Of a stretch of 64,000 nucleotides of DNA, positions 42,005 through 52,149 are shown piece by piece. The stretch is from Sporomusa silvacetica DSM 10669 (GTDB lineage: Bacteria > Bacillota > Negativicutes > Sporomusales > Sporomusaceae): NCBI RefSeq assembly GCF_002257705.1, contig NZ_LSLK01000103.1:4210-68209 (forward strand). Reading direction: 5' to 3'. Each line of letters opens with the position of its first letter. Position 1 is the first letter of the stretch. A program made the position numbers and the translations under genes. Under the pieces are notes generated by a model. It had not been told where the DNA came from. It saw nothing but the letters and a program-made list of their open reading frames with translations, and made no database searches.

Positions 42005-43144
42005 GTGCAAAATGCTGCTTTACTGAGTGTACCCAAGATTATTGCCGGCAGCAATGCAATCGAAACATTGGGTAAAGAAATTGTGGGGATTGGCCGCAAG
42101 CCGCTTCTTATAATTGGATCCGGTTCAATTAAACAAAATGGAACGTTTGATCGTCTGGCAGCTGGTTTGGGTGCAAACTATGCCTTATTTGAAAACGTGC
42201 CGTCAGATCCAGACATTGAAACAGTTAACGCCGGTCTTACTGTGTACAGGACGAACGACTGCGATTGCATAGTGGCCGTGGGAGGTGGCAGTGTTCTTGA
42301 TGCTGCTAAGGCTATTGGGTTACTGGCGACGAATGCCGGCAAGATCACAGATTATGAATTTACACCGCCCAAATACAAATGCCCGCCGATTATGGCGATA
42401 CCAACAACGGCAGGTACGGGCAGCGAGGTTACAAAGTGGAGTATTATTACCGATCCGGTGCTGAAAAAGAAAATGGCTATCGGCCATGAATATTTGATGC
42501 CGACAATGGTAGTGCTTGATCCAATATTGACAATTTCCATGCCAAGAGAAGTAACAGCAGCGACGGGGATGGATGCATTGACACATGCTGTCGAAGCCTT
42601 TATATCGGATAAGGCGACGCCGCTCTCCGATATATGGAGTTTAAAAGCTATAAGCATGCTGACCAAGAATATCCTTACCGCAACCTATAATCCTACCGAT
42701 ATACATGCCCGGACAGAAATGCTGCTTGGGCAGATGTACGCCGGCGTTGCTTTTAATAACTCTTCGGTCGCTTTGGTACACGCGATGTCTAGACCCCTTG
42801 GTGCTTACTACGGTATTCCGCATGGGGAAGCTAATGCTATGCTGTTGGCAACAGTGCTTGACTTTAACCGACTGGCTTGCACTGATCGATATAAACCGAT
42901 TGCCGAAGCAGTGGGCATTAGGACTGAAAACAAGGATCGGGATTATATTGCCAAAAGTCTTGTTTCGTACGTTGCCGAACTATTTAGCGAATTGCCCTTG
43001 AAAAGTAAACTCAGGCAGTTTGAGGTATCTGTTGACGATATTCCCAAAATGGCGAAAGACGCTTATGTTAATGCCAGTGCCAAGGTCAATCCCCGTAAAG
43101 CCTTAGAAACCGAAGTGATTTCTATTTATAAAAGTATCTATTAA
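42005..43144 (+). CDS. Iron-containing alcohol dehydrogenase
   Basis: A 379-residue group III dehydrogenase. NAD-binding GGGSVLDAAKAIG near 94, PTTAGTGSEVTKW near 138, GMDALTHAVEAFIS near 188 (metal His), AMSRPLGAYYGIPHGEANAML near 262 (two metal His). It reduces or oxidises an alcohol or aldehyde intermediate; the substrate is not shown. Start is the GTG at 42005 with CTAGGAGGTTTTATT upstream; a longer open frame begins inside the hairpin and is not used. Confidence 0.88.
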   Translation: MQNAALLSVPKIIAGSNAIETLGKEIVGIGRKPLLIIGSGSIKQNGTFDRLAAGLGANYALFENVPSDPDIETVNAGLTVYRTNDCDCIVAVGGGSVLDAAKAIGLLATNAGKITDYEFTPPKYKCPPIMAIPTTAGTGSEVTKWSIITDPVLKKKMAIGHEYLMPTMVVLDPILTISMPREVTAATGMDALTHAVEAFISDKATPLSDIWSLKAISMLTKNILTATYNPTDIHARTEMLLGQMYAGVAFNNSSVALVHAMSRPLGAYYGIPHGEANAMLLATVLDFNRLACTDRYKPIAEAVGIRTENKDRDYIAKSLVSYVAELFSELPLKSKLRQFEVSVDDIPKMAKDAYVNASAKVNPRKALETEVISIYKSIY

Positions 43145-43192
43145 ACAGGTTGTCATCAGACGATTTCGTAAAAATAAATTGGAGTGATTAAA

Positions 43193-44521
43193 ATGCTGAC
43201 AGGACAGGAAGTAAAAGAAAAAGATTTGCAATACAATTTGCATTCGTGGTCAAAGCAGGGTAACCTCAATCCAATACCAGTAGCCAAAAGCGAGGGAATT
43301 TATTTTTGGGACTATGATGGCAAGCGCTATACAGATATGTCTTCCCAGTTGGTAAACCTGAATTTAGGACACGGCAACCAGGCGATTATAGCAGCGATCA
43401 AAGAGCAGGCGGAAAAACTCTGTTTCATAGCACCAAGCTATGCTGTGGAGTCGCGCTCCATCTTGGCCGAAAAACTGATCGCGTTACTGCCTGATAATAT
43501 TGGCAAAGTATTTTTTACTAACGGCGGAGCCGATGCGAATGAGAATGCCCTAAAGATGGCCAGAATGTTCACCGGACGCAACAAGGTATTCAGCCGCTAC
43601 CGCAGCTATCATGGCTCCACTTTTGGTGCTGGAAACCTTACCGGCGAACCAAGACGATATCCGTTGGAACCGGGTATTCCCGGCTTTGTAAAATTCTTTG
43701 ATCCCTATATTTACCGGGAGCCTATTCAATTTGAGAGCCCGGAAAAAGCGGCAGCGTACTATGTGGCTAAACTGCGTGAACAAATTATTTATGAAGGTTC
43801 CAACAATGTTGCAGCGATTGTACTTGAGACGGTCACCGGCTCTAATGGCGTTATTATTCCGCCAGACGGTTATCTCCAGGGAGTCCGCAAAATTTGCGAT
43901 GATTATGGCATTATGATGATCTGTGATGAAGTAATGGCCGGTTTTTGCCGCACTGGTAAAATGTTTGCCTTTGAACACTGGAATGTAAAGCCTGATATTG
44001 TGTCGTTTGCAAAAGGTATTACTTGCGGTTATGTACCGTTGGGCGGGGTTGCGGTCAGCAAAGAAATTGCTGCTTACTTCAATGATAATACCCTGCTTTG
44101 CGGACTTACCTACAGTGGTCATCCCTTGGCCTGTGCGGCCGGTGTGGCCGCCCTGAACTATTATCAGGAGGCTGACATTCTGGGGAATGTTCAAAAAACT
44201 GGCAAGCTTTTAGGTGATATACTTGATGGATTTAAAGTCAAACATGCTTGTGTCGGCGATGTAAGATATATCGGTTTATTCTCGGCAATTGAGTTAGTTA
44301 AGGACAAAGAGACCAGAGAGCCACTGGTGCAGTATGGAACCGATCCAGAGGGTATTATGGGCCGCATTATTAAGATGCTGGTACAAAAAGGTTTTATCAC
44401 TTATTCGCATGAAAATATGATTCTTGTTGCACCGCCATTAATTATTACCGCAGAGCAGATGGTGGAAGCCATGGCAATTATGGATGAAGTACTGGCTGCT
44501 GTGGATCGTGAATTTATCTAG
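43193..44521 (+). CDS. Class III PLP aminotransferase
   Basis: A 442-residue aminotransferase. VFFTNGGADANENALKMAR near 105, YRSYHGSTFGAGNLTGEPR near 132, MMICDEVMAGFCRTGKMFA near 240 and IVSFAKGITCGYVPLGGV near 265, whose Lys binds PLP. Members transfer amino groups from omega-amino acids, diamines, beta-alanine or taurine; the exact donor is not clear. With the Fe-dehydrogenase it would process an amino alcohol or amino acid released by the amidase/M20 genes. Start ATG 43193 after GGAGTGATTAAA. Confidence 0.85.
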   Translation: MLTGQEVKEKDLQYNLHSWSKQGNLNPIPVAKSEGIYFWDYDGKRYTDMSSQLVNLNLGHGNQAIIAAIKEQAEKLCFIAPSYAVESRSILAEKLIALLPDNIGKVFFTNGGADANENALKMARMFTGRNKVFSRYRSYHGSTFGAGNLTGEPRRYPLEPGIPGFVKFFDPYIYREPIQFESPEKAAAYYVAKLREQIIYEGSNNVAAIVLETVTGSNGVIIPPDGYLQGVRKICDDYGIMMICDEVMAGFCRTGKMFAFEHWNVKPDIVSFAKGITCGYVPLGGVAVSKEIAAYFNDNTLLCGLTYSGHPLACAAGVAALNYYQEADILGNVQKTGKLLGDILDGFKVKHACVGDVRYIGLFSAIELVKDKETREPLVQYGTDPEGIMGRIIKMLVQKGFITYSHENMILVAPPLIITAEQMVEAMAIMDEVLAAVDREFI

Positions 44522-44535
44522 TCGGAGATGATGTG

Positions 44536-45846
44536 ATGAGTTTACTGCATGATGAGATTAAAGAACTTTCGGTAAAGGTTCATCCTGAGACAGTTGATTT
44601 TGCTGTCAGGCTGATTCAGACAAAGAGTATCAGCTGCAACGAAAAGGCCGTGGCAGACTGTTATATGAATGAAATGCGTAAACTCGGCTATGAAAGTGTT
44701 TTCCGTGATGGAATGGGAAACGTTGTAGGCTGTATTACCTTCAGTGATGACGGCCCGGCCATTATGTACAATTCCCATATGGATCATGTGGATGAAGGTG
44801 CCTTAGATAACTGGCAGGGATATGACCCCTATGGGGGCTTACTAGATGAGTGCCAGGTAGACAATCAGGACGCTTCGGCTCAGGACACAGCCCGTTGTAT
44901 TCATGGACGTGCGGCTTCCGACGTAAAGGGCGGAGCCGCAGTCGCAGTGTATACAGGCGCAATGTTAAAGGAACTTAAACAACGGGGCTTTGCAATAAAA
45001 GGCAAATTTATCTTTACGGGCGTTGTTCAGGAGGAGCCGGCCGAATGTGCAGGTATGAGCTATTTAATTGACACTACGTTTCCTAAACACAATCTTACCT
45101 ATGATGCGATGGTAAGCTCTGAAGCCAGTTCCCTTAGGCTGGTACTTGGTTCGCGGGGTAGAGTAGAGCTGTTGGTAACGATTCAGGGCAGAACTTCCCA
45201 TGCAAGCACACCCTGGCGCGGTATTAATGCTATTGAAAAGGCTGTTTCTTTTCTAAGTGCTCTGAAGGAATTTGCTGATAAACTGCCTTGTGATGACGAC
45301 TTGGGGAGGGCAACAATTACCCCCACGATTATATCCTGCACGCCTGGGCAGTTAAGTATCATACCAGACCGATGCCAGATTGCGATAGACCGCAGACTGT
45401 TACCGGGTGAAACGGCAGAGACAGCCATGGATGAAGTCCAGACGATTATTGATAAGATTAAACGGCAGGATACTACCTTTAGTGCTGAGGTTAAAGTGAA
45501 CTCCATACCGCAAACTTCTTATACTGGGTTAACACATGTTTTGCCTAAGGCTATGATAGCTTGGAAGATTGCTAAAGGGCATCCTTTTGTTACGGCCTGC
45601 ACAGAGGCGCTTGAAGCGGTGGGGCAAGAAGTTCAATATAGCTATTGGGATTTCGGCACAGATGCATCAAAAACAGCCGGGCTTGACCGCAAACCGTGTA
45701 TAGGCTATTCGCCGATGCAAGAACAATATGCGCACACTCCTTATGATAAAGTAAGGTGCGATTATATACTTAAGGCGCTCGCCGGCAATGCAGCAATCTA
45801 CATTGCGGCCAGCAGCCGAACCCGGGAAACATTCAAACCAATATAA
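44536..45846 (+). CDS. YgeY-like M20 metallohydrolase, first copy
   Basis: A 436-residue member of the M20 YgeY/selenium-metabolism hydrolase family. Metal-binding motifs: MYNSHMDHVDEG near 75, HGRAASDVKGGAAVAVY near 122, TGVVQEEPAECAGMSY near 160 and YWDFGTDASKTAGLDRK near 370. The dimerisation domain lies in the middle (GRTSHASTPWRGINAIEK near 218). Such enzymes hydrolyse N-acyl or N-carbamoyl amino compounds. A close homologue sits at 52402. ATG at 44536 follows GGAGATGATGTG. Confidence 0.85.
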   Translation: MSLLHDEIKELSVKVHPETVDFAVRLIQTKSISCNEKAVADCYMNEMRKLGYESVFRDGMGNVVGCITFSDDGPAIMYNSHMDHVDEGALDNWQGYDPYGGLLDECQVDNQDASAQDTARCIHGRAASDVKGGAAVAVYTGAMLKELKQRGFAIKGKFIFTGVVQEEPAECAGMSYLIDTTFPKHNLTYDAMVSSEASSLRLVLGSRGRVELLVTIQGRTSHASTPWRGINAIEKAVSFLSALKEFADKLPCDDDLGRATITPTIISCTPGQLSIIPDRCQIAIDRRLLPGETAETAMDEVQTIIDKIKRQDTTFSAEVKVNSIPQTSYTGLTHVLPKAMIAWKIAKGHPFVTACTEALEAVGQEVQYSYWDFGTDASKTAGLDRKPCIGYSPMQEQYAHTPYDKVRCDYILKALAGNAAIYIAASSRTRETFKPI

Positions 45847-45860
45847 AGGGGGAAAACAAC

Positions 45861-47048
45861 ATGAAGTTATCCAAGAAGTGGTTGGCGCTCTGTTTCGTAT
45901 TTGCTATGGCAACGTTATCCCTTACAGGCTGTTCAAGCAATTCAAAAGGCTCAGACACTGCGAGTAAAGAAGAGGGTATTAAGATTGGGGTGCTTTACTC
46001 GACAACTGGCCCATTCTCTATTTCGGAAAAACCAATGCTTAATGCCACTAAATTGGCGATTGAAGAAATTAATGCCGCCGGTGGCATTAAAGGGAAAAAA
46101 TTAATTCCTGTTTATGAAGATTATGCTTCCGATCCGGCTAAAGCCACAGAAAAAATCAAAAAACTGATTTTACAGGATAAAGTTGTCGCTACCATTGGCA
46201 CCAATTCTTCGGCTTCCCGGCTGGCGGTGATTCCTGAAGTGGAGCGCAATAATTCAGTGCTGGTATACAATACCTATTATGAAGGTGAAAAACCATCCCC
46301 GAATGTTATCTATACCAATACGGTTCCTAGTCAGCAAATTGCTGAGTATATGCCCTGGATAGTAAAAAATATCGGCAAGCGTGTTATGTTCGTTGGTTCT
46401 GATTATGTATTCCCCGTAAATTCAATCAAAAAAGCTAAAGCAATGCTGATTCAAGCTGGCGGTGAAGTGGTAGGCGAAGAATATGTACCGCTCGGACATA
46501 CGGAGTTTTCTTCATTAATTAACAAGATAAAACAAGCCAAACCGGATGTTGTATTTTCCGCCATTGCCGGTGACAGTGTGGTACCGTTTTATAAACAATA
46601 CCAGCAATATGGCATTTCCGCTAAAGAAATTCCTATCTGTTCGATTGCGACTCATGAGGCCACTGTAAAAGGTATCGGTGCTGCGGCCGCTGCGGGACAT
46701 TACAGTTCTTTTGACTACTTCCAGGTTATTGATACACCGGAAAGCAAAAAGTTTATTGAAGCTTACAATAAGGCATTTAATGATAACACGACAGTAACTA
46801 ATTTAGCTGAAGGCGCGTATCACGGTGTATATCTTTTGGCCAAGGCTTTGGAAAAAACGAGTGATTACGACGGCAAAACGTTAATCAATGCTTTTAAAGG
46901 ACTGGAAATTGATTCGCCGCAAGGCAAGATTAAAGTGGATGAAAGCAATAACCATACTTGGCTGCAGTCACGTATTGCCAGAATTAAAGAAGATGGGACA
47001 TTTGAAATTGTTTATAGCTCCAAAGATTTGGTTAAACCCGAGCTGTAG
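45861..47048 (+). CDS. Urt/Liv-type ABC transporter substrate-binding lipoprotein
   Basis: A 395-residue periplasmic amide/urea/branched-chain type binding protein. Signal peptide with LSLTGC lipobox (Cys24), then IGVLYSTTGPFSISEKPM near 41, YEDYASDPAKATEKIKKL near 85, VPSQQIAEYMPWIVKN near 150 and VGSDYVFPVNSIKKAKAM near 172. The SDYVFP and EDYASDP patterns are those of UrtA-type urea/short-chain amide proteins. Ribosome site AAAGGGGGAAAACAAC. Followed by a hairpin that likely lowers read-through into the permease genes. Confidence 0.88.
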   Translation: MKLSKKWLALCFVFAMATLSLTGCSSNSKGSDTASKEEGIKIGVLYSTTGPFSISEKPMLNATKLAIEEINAAGGIKGKKLIPVYEDYASDPAKATEKIKKLILQDKVVATIGTNSSASRLAVIPEVERNNSVLVYNTYYEGEKPSPNVIYTNTVPSQQIAEYMPWIVKNIGKRVMFVGSDYVFPVNSIKKAKAMLIQAGGEVVGEEYVPLGHTEFSSLINKIKQAKPDVVFSAIAGDSVVPFYKQYQQYGISAKEIPICSIATHEATVKGIGAAAAAGHYSSFDYFQVIDTPESKKFIEAYNKAFNDNTTVTNLAEGAYHGVYLLAKALEKTSDYDGKTLINAFKGLEIDSPQGKIKVDESNNHTWLQSRIARIKEDGTFEIVYSSKDLVKPEL

Positions 47049-47130
47049 TCCAATCTGCTTACTCTGACAAAATAGTAGTGCCGGCGAAGGCCAGTAAAAA
47101 AAATAACAGTGCTTGTAGCACAGTGTAGTG

Positions 47131-47175
47131 CGCCTCTCTAATTTTCCTGATGGGATTTTAGAGAGGCGTATTCTT
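47131..47175 (+). terminator. Hairpin between binding protein and permease genes
   Basis: CGCCTCTCTA (47131-47140) pairs with TAGAGAGGCG (47159-47168), then TATTCTTTTGTTT. Partial termination here would give more binding protein than permease. Confidence 0.7.
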
Positions 47176-47209
47176 TTGTTTAGGCACTTATTAGAGAGGA
47201 ATGGCGATC

Positions 47210-48070
47210 ATGGAACTTCTCATTTCACAGCTAATAAATGGTGTGAGTGTTTCCGCGATGTTGTTTATCGCAGCATTAGGGCTGGTCATTATATTTGGTT
47301 TGATGGATGTTGTCAATATGGCTCATGGTGATCTCATCATGCTGGGTGCCTATATAGCCTATTTTGTAACTACCGTTTTTCATGCTTCATTTTTCCTTGC
47401 CATGGTATTAGCGTTTATTCTTACTGCTATATTCGGCGTATTAATTGAAGTTACACTGATAAAAAAACTGTACGGAAAAGTTGCTGAAACCTTGTTGGCG
47501 ACCTTTGCACTCTCCATCATTATCGAGCAAGTGGTCAGAATGACCATGGGACCTGAAGACAAGTTTGTCGGCTTGCCGATAGAGGGGAGCCTTACTGTCG
47601 GGAGTATAGTAATACCGCAGTACAATCTGTTTCTTATCGCAATTTCGATTTTAATTTTGTTGGCAACGTTAGGCTTGTTCTTTAAAACTTCCTTTGGTAT
47701 GCAGCTAAGAGCCGTCACTAAGAACAGAAGCATGTCACAGTGCCTTGGTATTAATACGACACGCATTGATAGTCTCACTTTTGCACTTGGCTCAGGGCTG
47801 GCAGGATTGGCAGGTGCGCTTTTAGCGCCGGTCAAAAGTGTAACGCCTTATATGGGTACTGCTTATATCGTAGACGGCTTTCTTACAGTTGTTTTAGGAG
47901 GATTTACCTCGATCATCGGGACTGCCGCCAGTTCAGTGGTAATTAGTGAATCGGTTACCGCGATGGCCGGCTATATGAGTGAAATAACAGCTAGAGTTCT
48001 TGTTTTCTGCATCATTATTATTCTAATCAGGTTTAAACCTGAAGGGTTATTTACGAGCGAAAGGAGATGA
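47210..48070 (+). CDS. Urt/Liv-type ABC permease, LivH-like
   Basis: A 286-residue integral membrane permease with about eight hydrophobic helices. DVVNMAHGDLIMLGAYIA near 35 is the family signature, GMQLRAVTKNRSMSQCLGIN near 170 is the EAA-like cytoplasmic loop. Start ATG 47210 gives correct spacing from AGAGAGGA. Second gene of the transporter operon (UrtB position). Confidence 0.88.
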   Translation: MELLISQLINGVSVSAMLFIAALGLVIIFGLMDVVNMAHGDLIMLGAYIAYFVTTVFHASFFLAMVLAFILTAIFGVLIEVTLIKKLYGKVAETLLATFALSIIIEQVVRMTMGPEDKFVGLPIEGSLTVGSIVIPQYNLFLIAISILILLATLGLFFKTSFGMQLRAVTKNRSMSQCLGINTTRIDSLTFALGSGLAGLAGALLAPVKSVTPYMGTAYIVDGFLTVVLGGFTSIIGTAASSVVISESVTAMAGYMSEITARVLVFCIIIILIRFKPEGLFTSERR

Positions 48071-48075
48071 CTATT

Positions 48076-49179
48076 GTGCTCAATAAAATTAGGAATTTAG
48101 GTATAGAAAAATATATTGATCTTTTTCTGTTTATTTTTTTAATAAGCTTTCCTTTGCTTGCATCGCCCTTTCGGGTAGAGCTTATGAGTAAATGCGTAAT
48201 ATATCTGATATTTGCACTTTCTCTTGATATCCTGTGGGGCAGTGCCGGATTAATGAATTTAGGTCATGCCATGTTCTTTGGTTTGGGAGGATACGTACTG
48301 GCGCTTTCGTATGCGGTGAAAAATGGAGTTCCAGCCTTTATGGTTAGTTTCGGCGTTACCGAACTTCCTTGGTTTATGCAGATTCTGCAAAATCAGGCAG
48401 TGGCTTTCTTGCTTGGATTACTGGTACCTGGTGCAGTCGCTGCCCTCCTTGGTTACTTTATTTTTACCAGTAGGGTAAAGGGCGTTTTTTTCAATATAAT
48501 TACATTGGCTTTGGCCTCTTTGATAGAACTGTTTTTCAATAACCAGCAGAAATATACCGGTGGTGCCAACGGAATCAGCGGTTTGCCACCACTGTCCTTC
48601 GGCGGGCCGCCGCTGTCCATTCTGGAGACCTATTATTTGGTGCTGGTGGTAGCTTTACTGGTATATATCTTCTGTCGGTGGCTGAATAACTGCCGCTTTG
48701 GACTGATCCTCCGCTCTGTGCGGGAGAATGAAAGCCGATTGCAGTTTCTAGGGTTTAATCCGGCGGCCTTTAAACTGGTTGTTTTTGTGGTTTCAGGTAT
48801 GATTGCCGGACTGTCCGGGATGCTGTATGTTCCGGTCAATTCCTTTATTTCACCAAATAATATTGGTGTAGTATTCTCAACCTCAGTTTTGGTATGGCTG
48901 GCAGTCGGCGGCCGGGGAAATTTAACGGGAGCCATGATTGGCGCCTTTTTGATAACCTGGATGGAGAGTCTGCTGTCTGAAAGACTTGACGATAGCTGGC
49001 AATTAGTGCTAGGGGCAGTCATGCTGATCGTGGTTGTCTTCTTTCCCAAAGGAATTATCGGTTCTTTGATCGATTGGCAGAAAAACAAAAGCGGCCAGCA
49101 TCAACCGTCAGAGTGTGATGACAGTGCTAAGCAGGCAATAACTCCTGATAACTATAATGTGATAAGAGAGAAGGTGTAG
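48076..49179 (+). CDS. Urt/Liv-type ABC permease, LivM-like
   Basis: A 367-residue permease (UrtC position). AGLMNLGHAMFFGLGGYVLA near 60, VFFNIITLALASLIELFFN near 140, RFGLILRSVRENESRLQFLG near 214 and VWLAVGGRGNLTGAMIGAF near 275. GTG 48076 is preferred because AAGGAG is spaced 9 bases from it; an ATG at 48067 is too close. A hydrophilic C-terminal tail is unusual but common in LivM homologues. Confidence 0.87.
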   Translation: MLNKIRNLGIEKYIDLFLFIFLISFPLLASPFRVELMSKCVIYLIFALSLDILWGSAGLMNLGHAMFFGLGGYVLALSYAVKNGVPAFMVSFGVTELPWFMQILQNQAVAFLLGLLVPGAVAALLGYFIFTSRVKGVFFNIITLALASLIELFFNNQQKYTGGANGISGLPPLSFGGPPLSILETYYLVLVVALLVYIFCRWLNNCRFGLILRSVRENESRLQFLGFNPAAFKLVVFVVSGMIAGLSGMLYVPVNSFISPNNIGVVFSTSVLVWLAVGGRGNLTGAMIGAFLITWMESLLSERLDDSWQLVLGAVMLIVVVFFPKGIIGSLIDWQKNKSGQHQPSECDDSAKQAITPDNYNVIREKV

Positions 49180-49182
49180 ACA

Positions 49183-49947
49183 ATGTCCTTCTTAGAACTA
49201 CAAGAGGTCAGTGTAAGTTTTAGCGGATTTTTGGCTGTCGATAAAGTTTCGTTAGGGGTAGAGCAGGGAGAAACGAGGGTTATCATTGGTCCCAACGGTG
49301 CCGGTAAAACTACCATCATTGATATGATTACAGGCAAAACGGCTCCGACCGGAGGTAAAATTCTGTTGGACGGGGCAGATATTGCCGGACTGGATCCTTA
49401 TGAAATAGCCTCTAAACATAAAGTTGGACGTAAATTTCAAGGACCTAATTTATTTGATTGTCTTACCGTTTACGAAAATATCGAGGTGGCTTTAGCCGGA
49501 CACAGCAGTGTGTTCAAAAGCTTTGTTTATAAGCGTGATAAGGCTATAAAAGAGGAAATAAAGTCTATATTGAGTCAGATTAATCTATATAACAAGCGTG
49601 ATGTGATTTCAACTTCTTTATCGCACGGAGAACGGCAATGGCTGGAGATGGGGATGGTGATTGCACAGAAACCAGAGCTTATTACCCTCGACGAGCCTAC
49701 AGCAGGTATGACCGCTGATGAAACTTGTAAAACCGGTGAAATGATAAAAACAATGATGAAGGATAAGACGGTTATTGTGGTGGAGCATGACATTGATTTT
49801 GTAGAACAAATTGCCCAAAAGGTTACTGTTTTGCATCAAGGTAAATTGCTGGCAGAGGGTTCCTTTGCCGAGGTCAAGAAAAATCCGAAGGTTGTGCAGG
49901 TTTATCTTAAGGACGATGATGACGAGGAGGTGGAAAAAGATGCTTGA
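49183..49947 (+). CDS. Urt/Liv-type ABC ATPase (UrtD/LivG-like)
   Basis: A 254-residue ATPase. Walker A GPNGAGKTT near residue 37, KVGRKFQGPNLFDCLTVYEN near 76 (the Urt-type Q-loop), LSHGERQWLEMGM signature near 146, Walker B LITLDEP near 166 and VEHDIDF near 198. The signature LSHGERQWLEM is typical of UrtD. Overlaps the next ATPase gene by 8 bases. Confidence 0.9.
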   Translation: MSFLELQEVSVSFSGFLAVDKVSLGVEQGETRVIIGPNGAGKTTIIDMITGKTAPTGGKILLDGADIAGLDPYEIASKHKVGRKFQGPNLFDCLTVYENIEVALAGHSSVFKSFVYKRDKAIKEEIKSILSQINLYNKRDVISTSLSHGERQWLEMGMVIAQKPELITLDEPTAGMTADETCKTGEMIKTMMKDKTVIVVEHDIDFVEQIAQKVTVLHQGKLLAEGSFAEVKKNPKVVQVYLKDDDDEEVEKDA

Positions 49948-50635
49948 AATCTGTAATGTATCCGTAAATTACGGACAAAGCAGGGTTGTCAATAATGTCT
50001 CATTTCAGGTGGAGCCATTAGAAAAAATGGTCATTCTCGGCCGTAACGGAGTCGGTAAAACTACGCTGCTGAAAAGTATTATCGGTTTACTGCCGCTGCA
50101 AAATGGCAAAATCATTCTCAACAATGAAGATCTTAGCGGACTGAAAGCTTATGAACGAGCCATTAGCGGCGTGGCTTATGTGCCGCAAGGCAGGGAAATT
50201 ATTCCTCACCTTACCGTTAGGGAAAATTTGGAGCTGGCAGCGCTGGCACATACCAAAGAAATTACCCAGCGTATGGAAGAGGTTTTTGAATACTTCCCGA
50301 TTCTAACAGAGCATCTGCACCGCAAAGGCGGTGTATTATCCGGCGGGCAGCAGCAACAGCTGGCTATCGGCAGAGCTCTCATGAGTCATCCGCAGGCACT
50401 GCTGCTGGATGAACCGACAGAGGGAATACAACCCAATGTGGTCGCTGAAATTGCCAATATTTTGATCAGAATACACCGGAAAATGTTGATTCCTATCATT
50501 ATCGTGGAGCAGAATCTAAAATTTGCCAGGAAGCTTGCCGACCGCTTTGTCGTTATGCAAAAAGGCGAAATAGTGGCCAGCGGCAAATCGGGCGAATTGA
50601 CAGACGAAATTATTCATAAATACTTAACTGTTTAA
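49940..50635 (+). CDS. Urt/Liv-type ABC ATPase (UrtE/LivF-like)
   Basis: A 231-residue ATPase. Walker A GRNGVGKTTLLKSI near residue 35, YVPQGREIIPHLTVREN near 83, LSGGQQQQLAIGRALMSHP near 132 and Walker B LLLDEPTEGIQPNV near 153. Start ATG 49940 follows GAGGAGGTGGAAAAAG inside the preceding gene. Completes an ABCDE-type transporter. Confidence 0.9.
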   Translation: MLEICNVSVNYGQSRVVNNVSFQVEPLEKMVILGRNGVGKTTLLKSIIGLLPLQNGKIILNNEDLSGLKAYERAISGVAYVPQGREIIPHLTVRENLELAALAHTKEITQRMEEVFEYFPILTEHLHRKGGVLSGGQQQQLAIGRALMSHPQALLLDEPTEGIQPNVVAEIANILIRIHRKMLIPIIIVEQNLKFARKLADRFVVMQKGEIVASGKSGELTDEIIHKYLTV

Positions 50636-50689
50636 GGATTGGTTAGCAGATATACTACTAGAGTCTTACTTAAGAAAAGGGGTGAATTC

Positions 50690-52114
50690 ATGTCACTCAT
50701 ACAAAAAACAATTCAGGAGTTAGCGCCGTTAATTAAGCAGAAGCAAATTTCACCGGTTGAATTGGTTACTGCCTGCTTGGAACAGATTGAAAAAACCGAA
50801 CCGAAACTGAACGCCTATATCACAGTTTTTAAGGAAGAGCCGCTGCGAGCGGCAAATAGAGCCGAAAAGGATATTTTGCAAGGACGGTACCAAGGAGTTT
50901 TGCACGGCATACCCTATTCCGCCAAAGACTTATATTATACAAAAGGAATAAGAACCACAGGCGGTTCAGAAGTATTAACAGATTTTATTCCAGACTATAG
51001 TGCCACTGTTATTGAACGGCTAACCCAGGCCGGTGCCATATTGCTGGGAAAAAATAACCTGCATGAATTTGCATATGGGACAACTAATGAAAATGAATAT
51101 TTCGGGCCTTGCCGCAATCCTTGGAATACCAATAGGATACCCGGAGGGTCGAGCGGTGGTTCGGCTGCCTCGGTCGCGGTAGGCAGTTCCATATTTTCCC
51201 TAGGAACCGATACAGGAGGATCGATACGGATACCGTCCGCATTATGTGGTGTTACCGGCTTAAAGCCGACATATGGCAGAGTAAGCAAGTACGGCGTCAT
51301 CCCTTTAAGCTGGTCACAAGATCATACCGGTCCTATTGCTAAATCGGTTTGGGATAACGCCGCAGTTTTGACGGCAATTGCCGGGTTTGATCCTCAAGAT
51401 CCGGCTTCGGCTCTAGTACCCTGTGATGATTATATTGAGCCGTTATCCCGAGATAGTATTGCAAAAATTAAGGGTATGCGTATCGGAGTTTGCCCGGATT
51501 GTTATGACGGTATTTTAGAGCCGGACATTGCAAAGGTACTTAAAGAGGTTCTTTGCTGGTTTGAAGATAATGGTGCCTGCATCAAAACCCTTTCTTATCC
51601 GCCGCGGGATATCCTTGGAATTACCGGCGTACTTACGATGGGAGAAGTTTACGCTTACCATGAACGGTTTTTAAAAACTTGTCCCGAAAAGTATGGCAAT
51701 ATAGTACGGCGAAGAATGGAAAAAAGCCAGTACGTTCCAGCCCATACCTATGTGAATGCGCAGCGCCTGCGCCAGCTGGATCAGCAAGAATGGGCCAAGA
51801 TATATAACGAAGTCGATTTAGTCATATTGCCGACAACAATTGTTTCCGCTTTTCCAATCGGAATCGATACAATTCCCTTTGGTGATGAAGAAGTAGACCC
51901 AAGAATTCATAATACGTTAACCCTAATGACCTCAATCAGTGATTTCAATGGCTATCCTGCTATTTCCCTGCCTTGCGGCTTTACGGCAGAAGGATTACCG
52001 ATAGGTATTCAACTGCAGGGCAAACCATTTGAGGAAGCCGGCCTGTTACAAACAGCGTATATTTACGAGCAGACACATACAAACCAGCGGCTGCTGCCGC
52101 CGCTATGTTGTTAA
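50690..52114 (+). CDS. Amidase-signature hydrolase (GatA/AtzE-like)
   Basis: A 474-residue amidase-signature enzyme. The Ser-cisSer-Lys triad is visible: Lys79 in YSAKDLY, Ser154 in GGSSGGSAA and nucleophile Ser178 in GTDTGGSIRIPS. It hydrolyses a C-N amide bond. A 67-residue AtzG-like protein follows, as with AtzE (1-carboxybiuret hydrolase), so the pair may act on a ureide or amide imported by the adjacent transporter. ATG at 50690 after AAAAGGGGTGAATTC. Confidence 0.88.
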   Translation: MSLIQKTIQELAPLIKQKQISPVELVTACLEQIEKTEPKLNAYITVFKEEPLRAANRAEKDILQGRYQGVLHGIPYSAKDLYYTKGIRTTGGSEVLTDFIPDYSATVIERLTQAGAILLGKNNLHEFAYGTTNENEYFGPCRNPWNTNRIPGGSSGGSAASVAVGSSIFSLGTDTGGSIRIPSALCGVTGLKPTYGRVSKYGVIPLSWSQDHTGPIAKSVWDNAAVLTAIAGFDPQDPASALVPCDDYIEPLSRDSIAKIKGMRIGVCPDCYDGILEPDIAKVLKEVLCWFEDNGACIKTLSYPPRDILGITGVLTMGEVYAYHERFLKTCPEKYGNIVRRRMEKSQYVPAHTYVNAQRLRQLDQQEWAKIYNEVDLVILPTTIVSAFPIGIDTIPFGDEEVDPRIHNTLTLMTSISDFNGYPAISLPCGFTAEGLPIGIQLQGKPFEEAGLLQTAYIYEQTHTNQRLLPPLCC

Positions 52115-52149
52115 GTTTATCGACGCTAACAAAATGAGGTGAATGGATT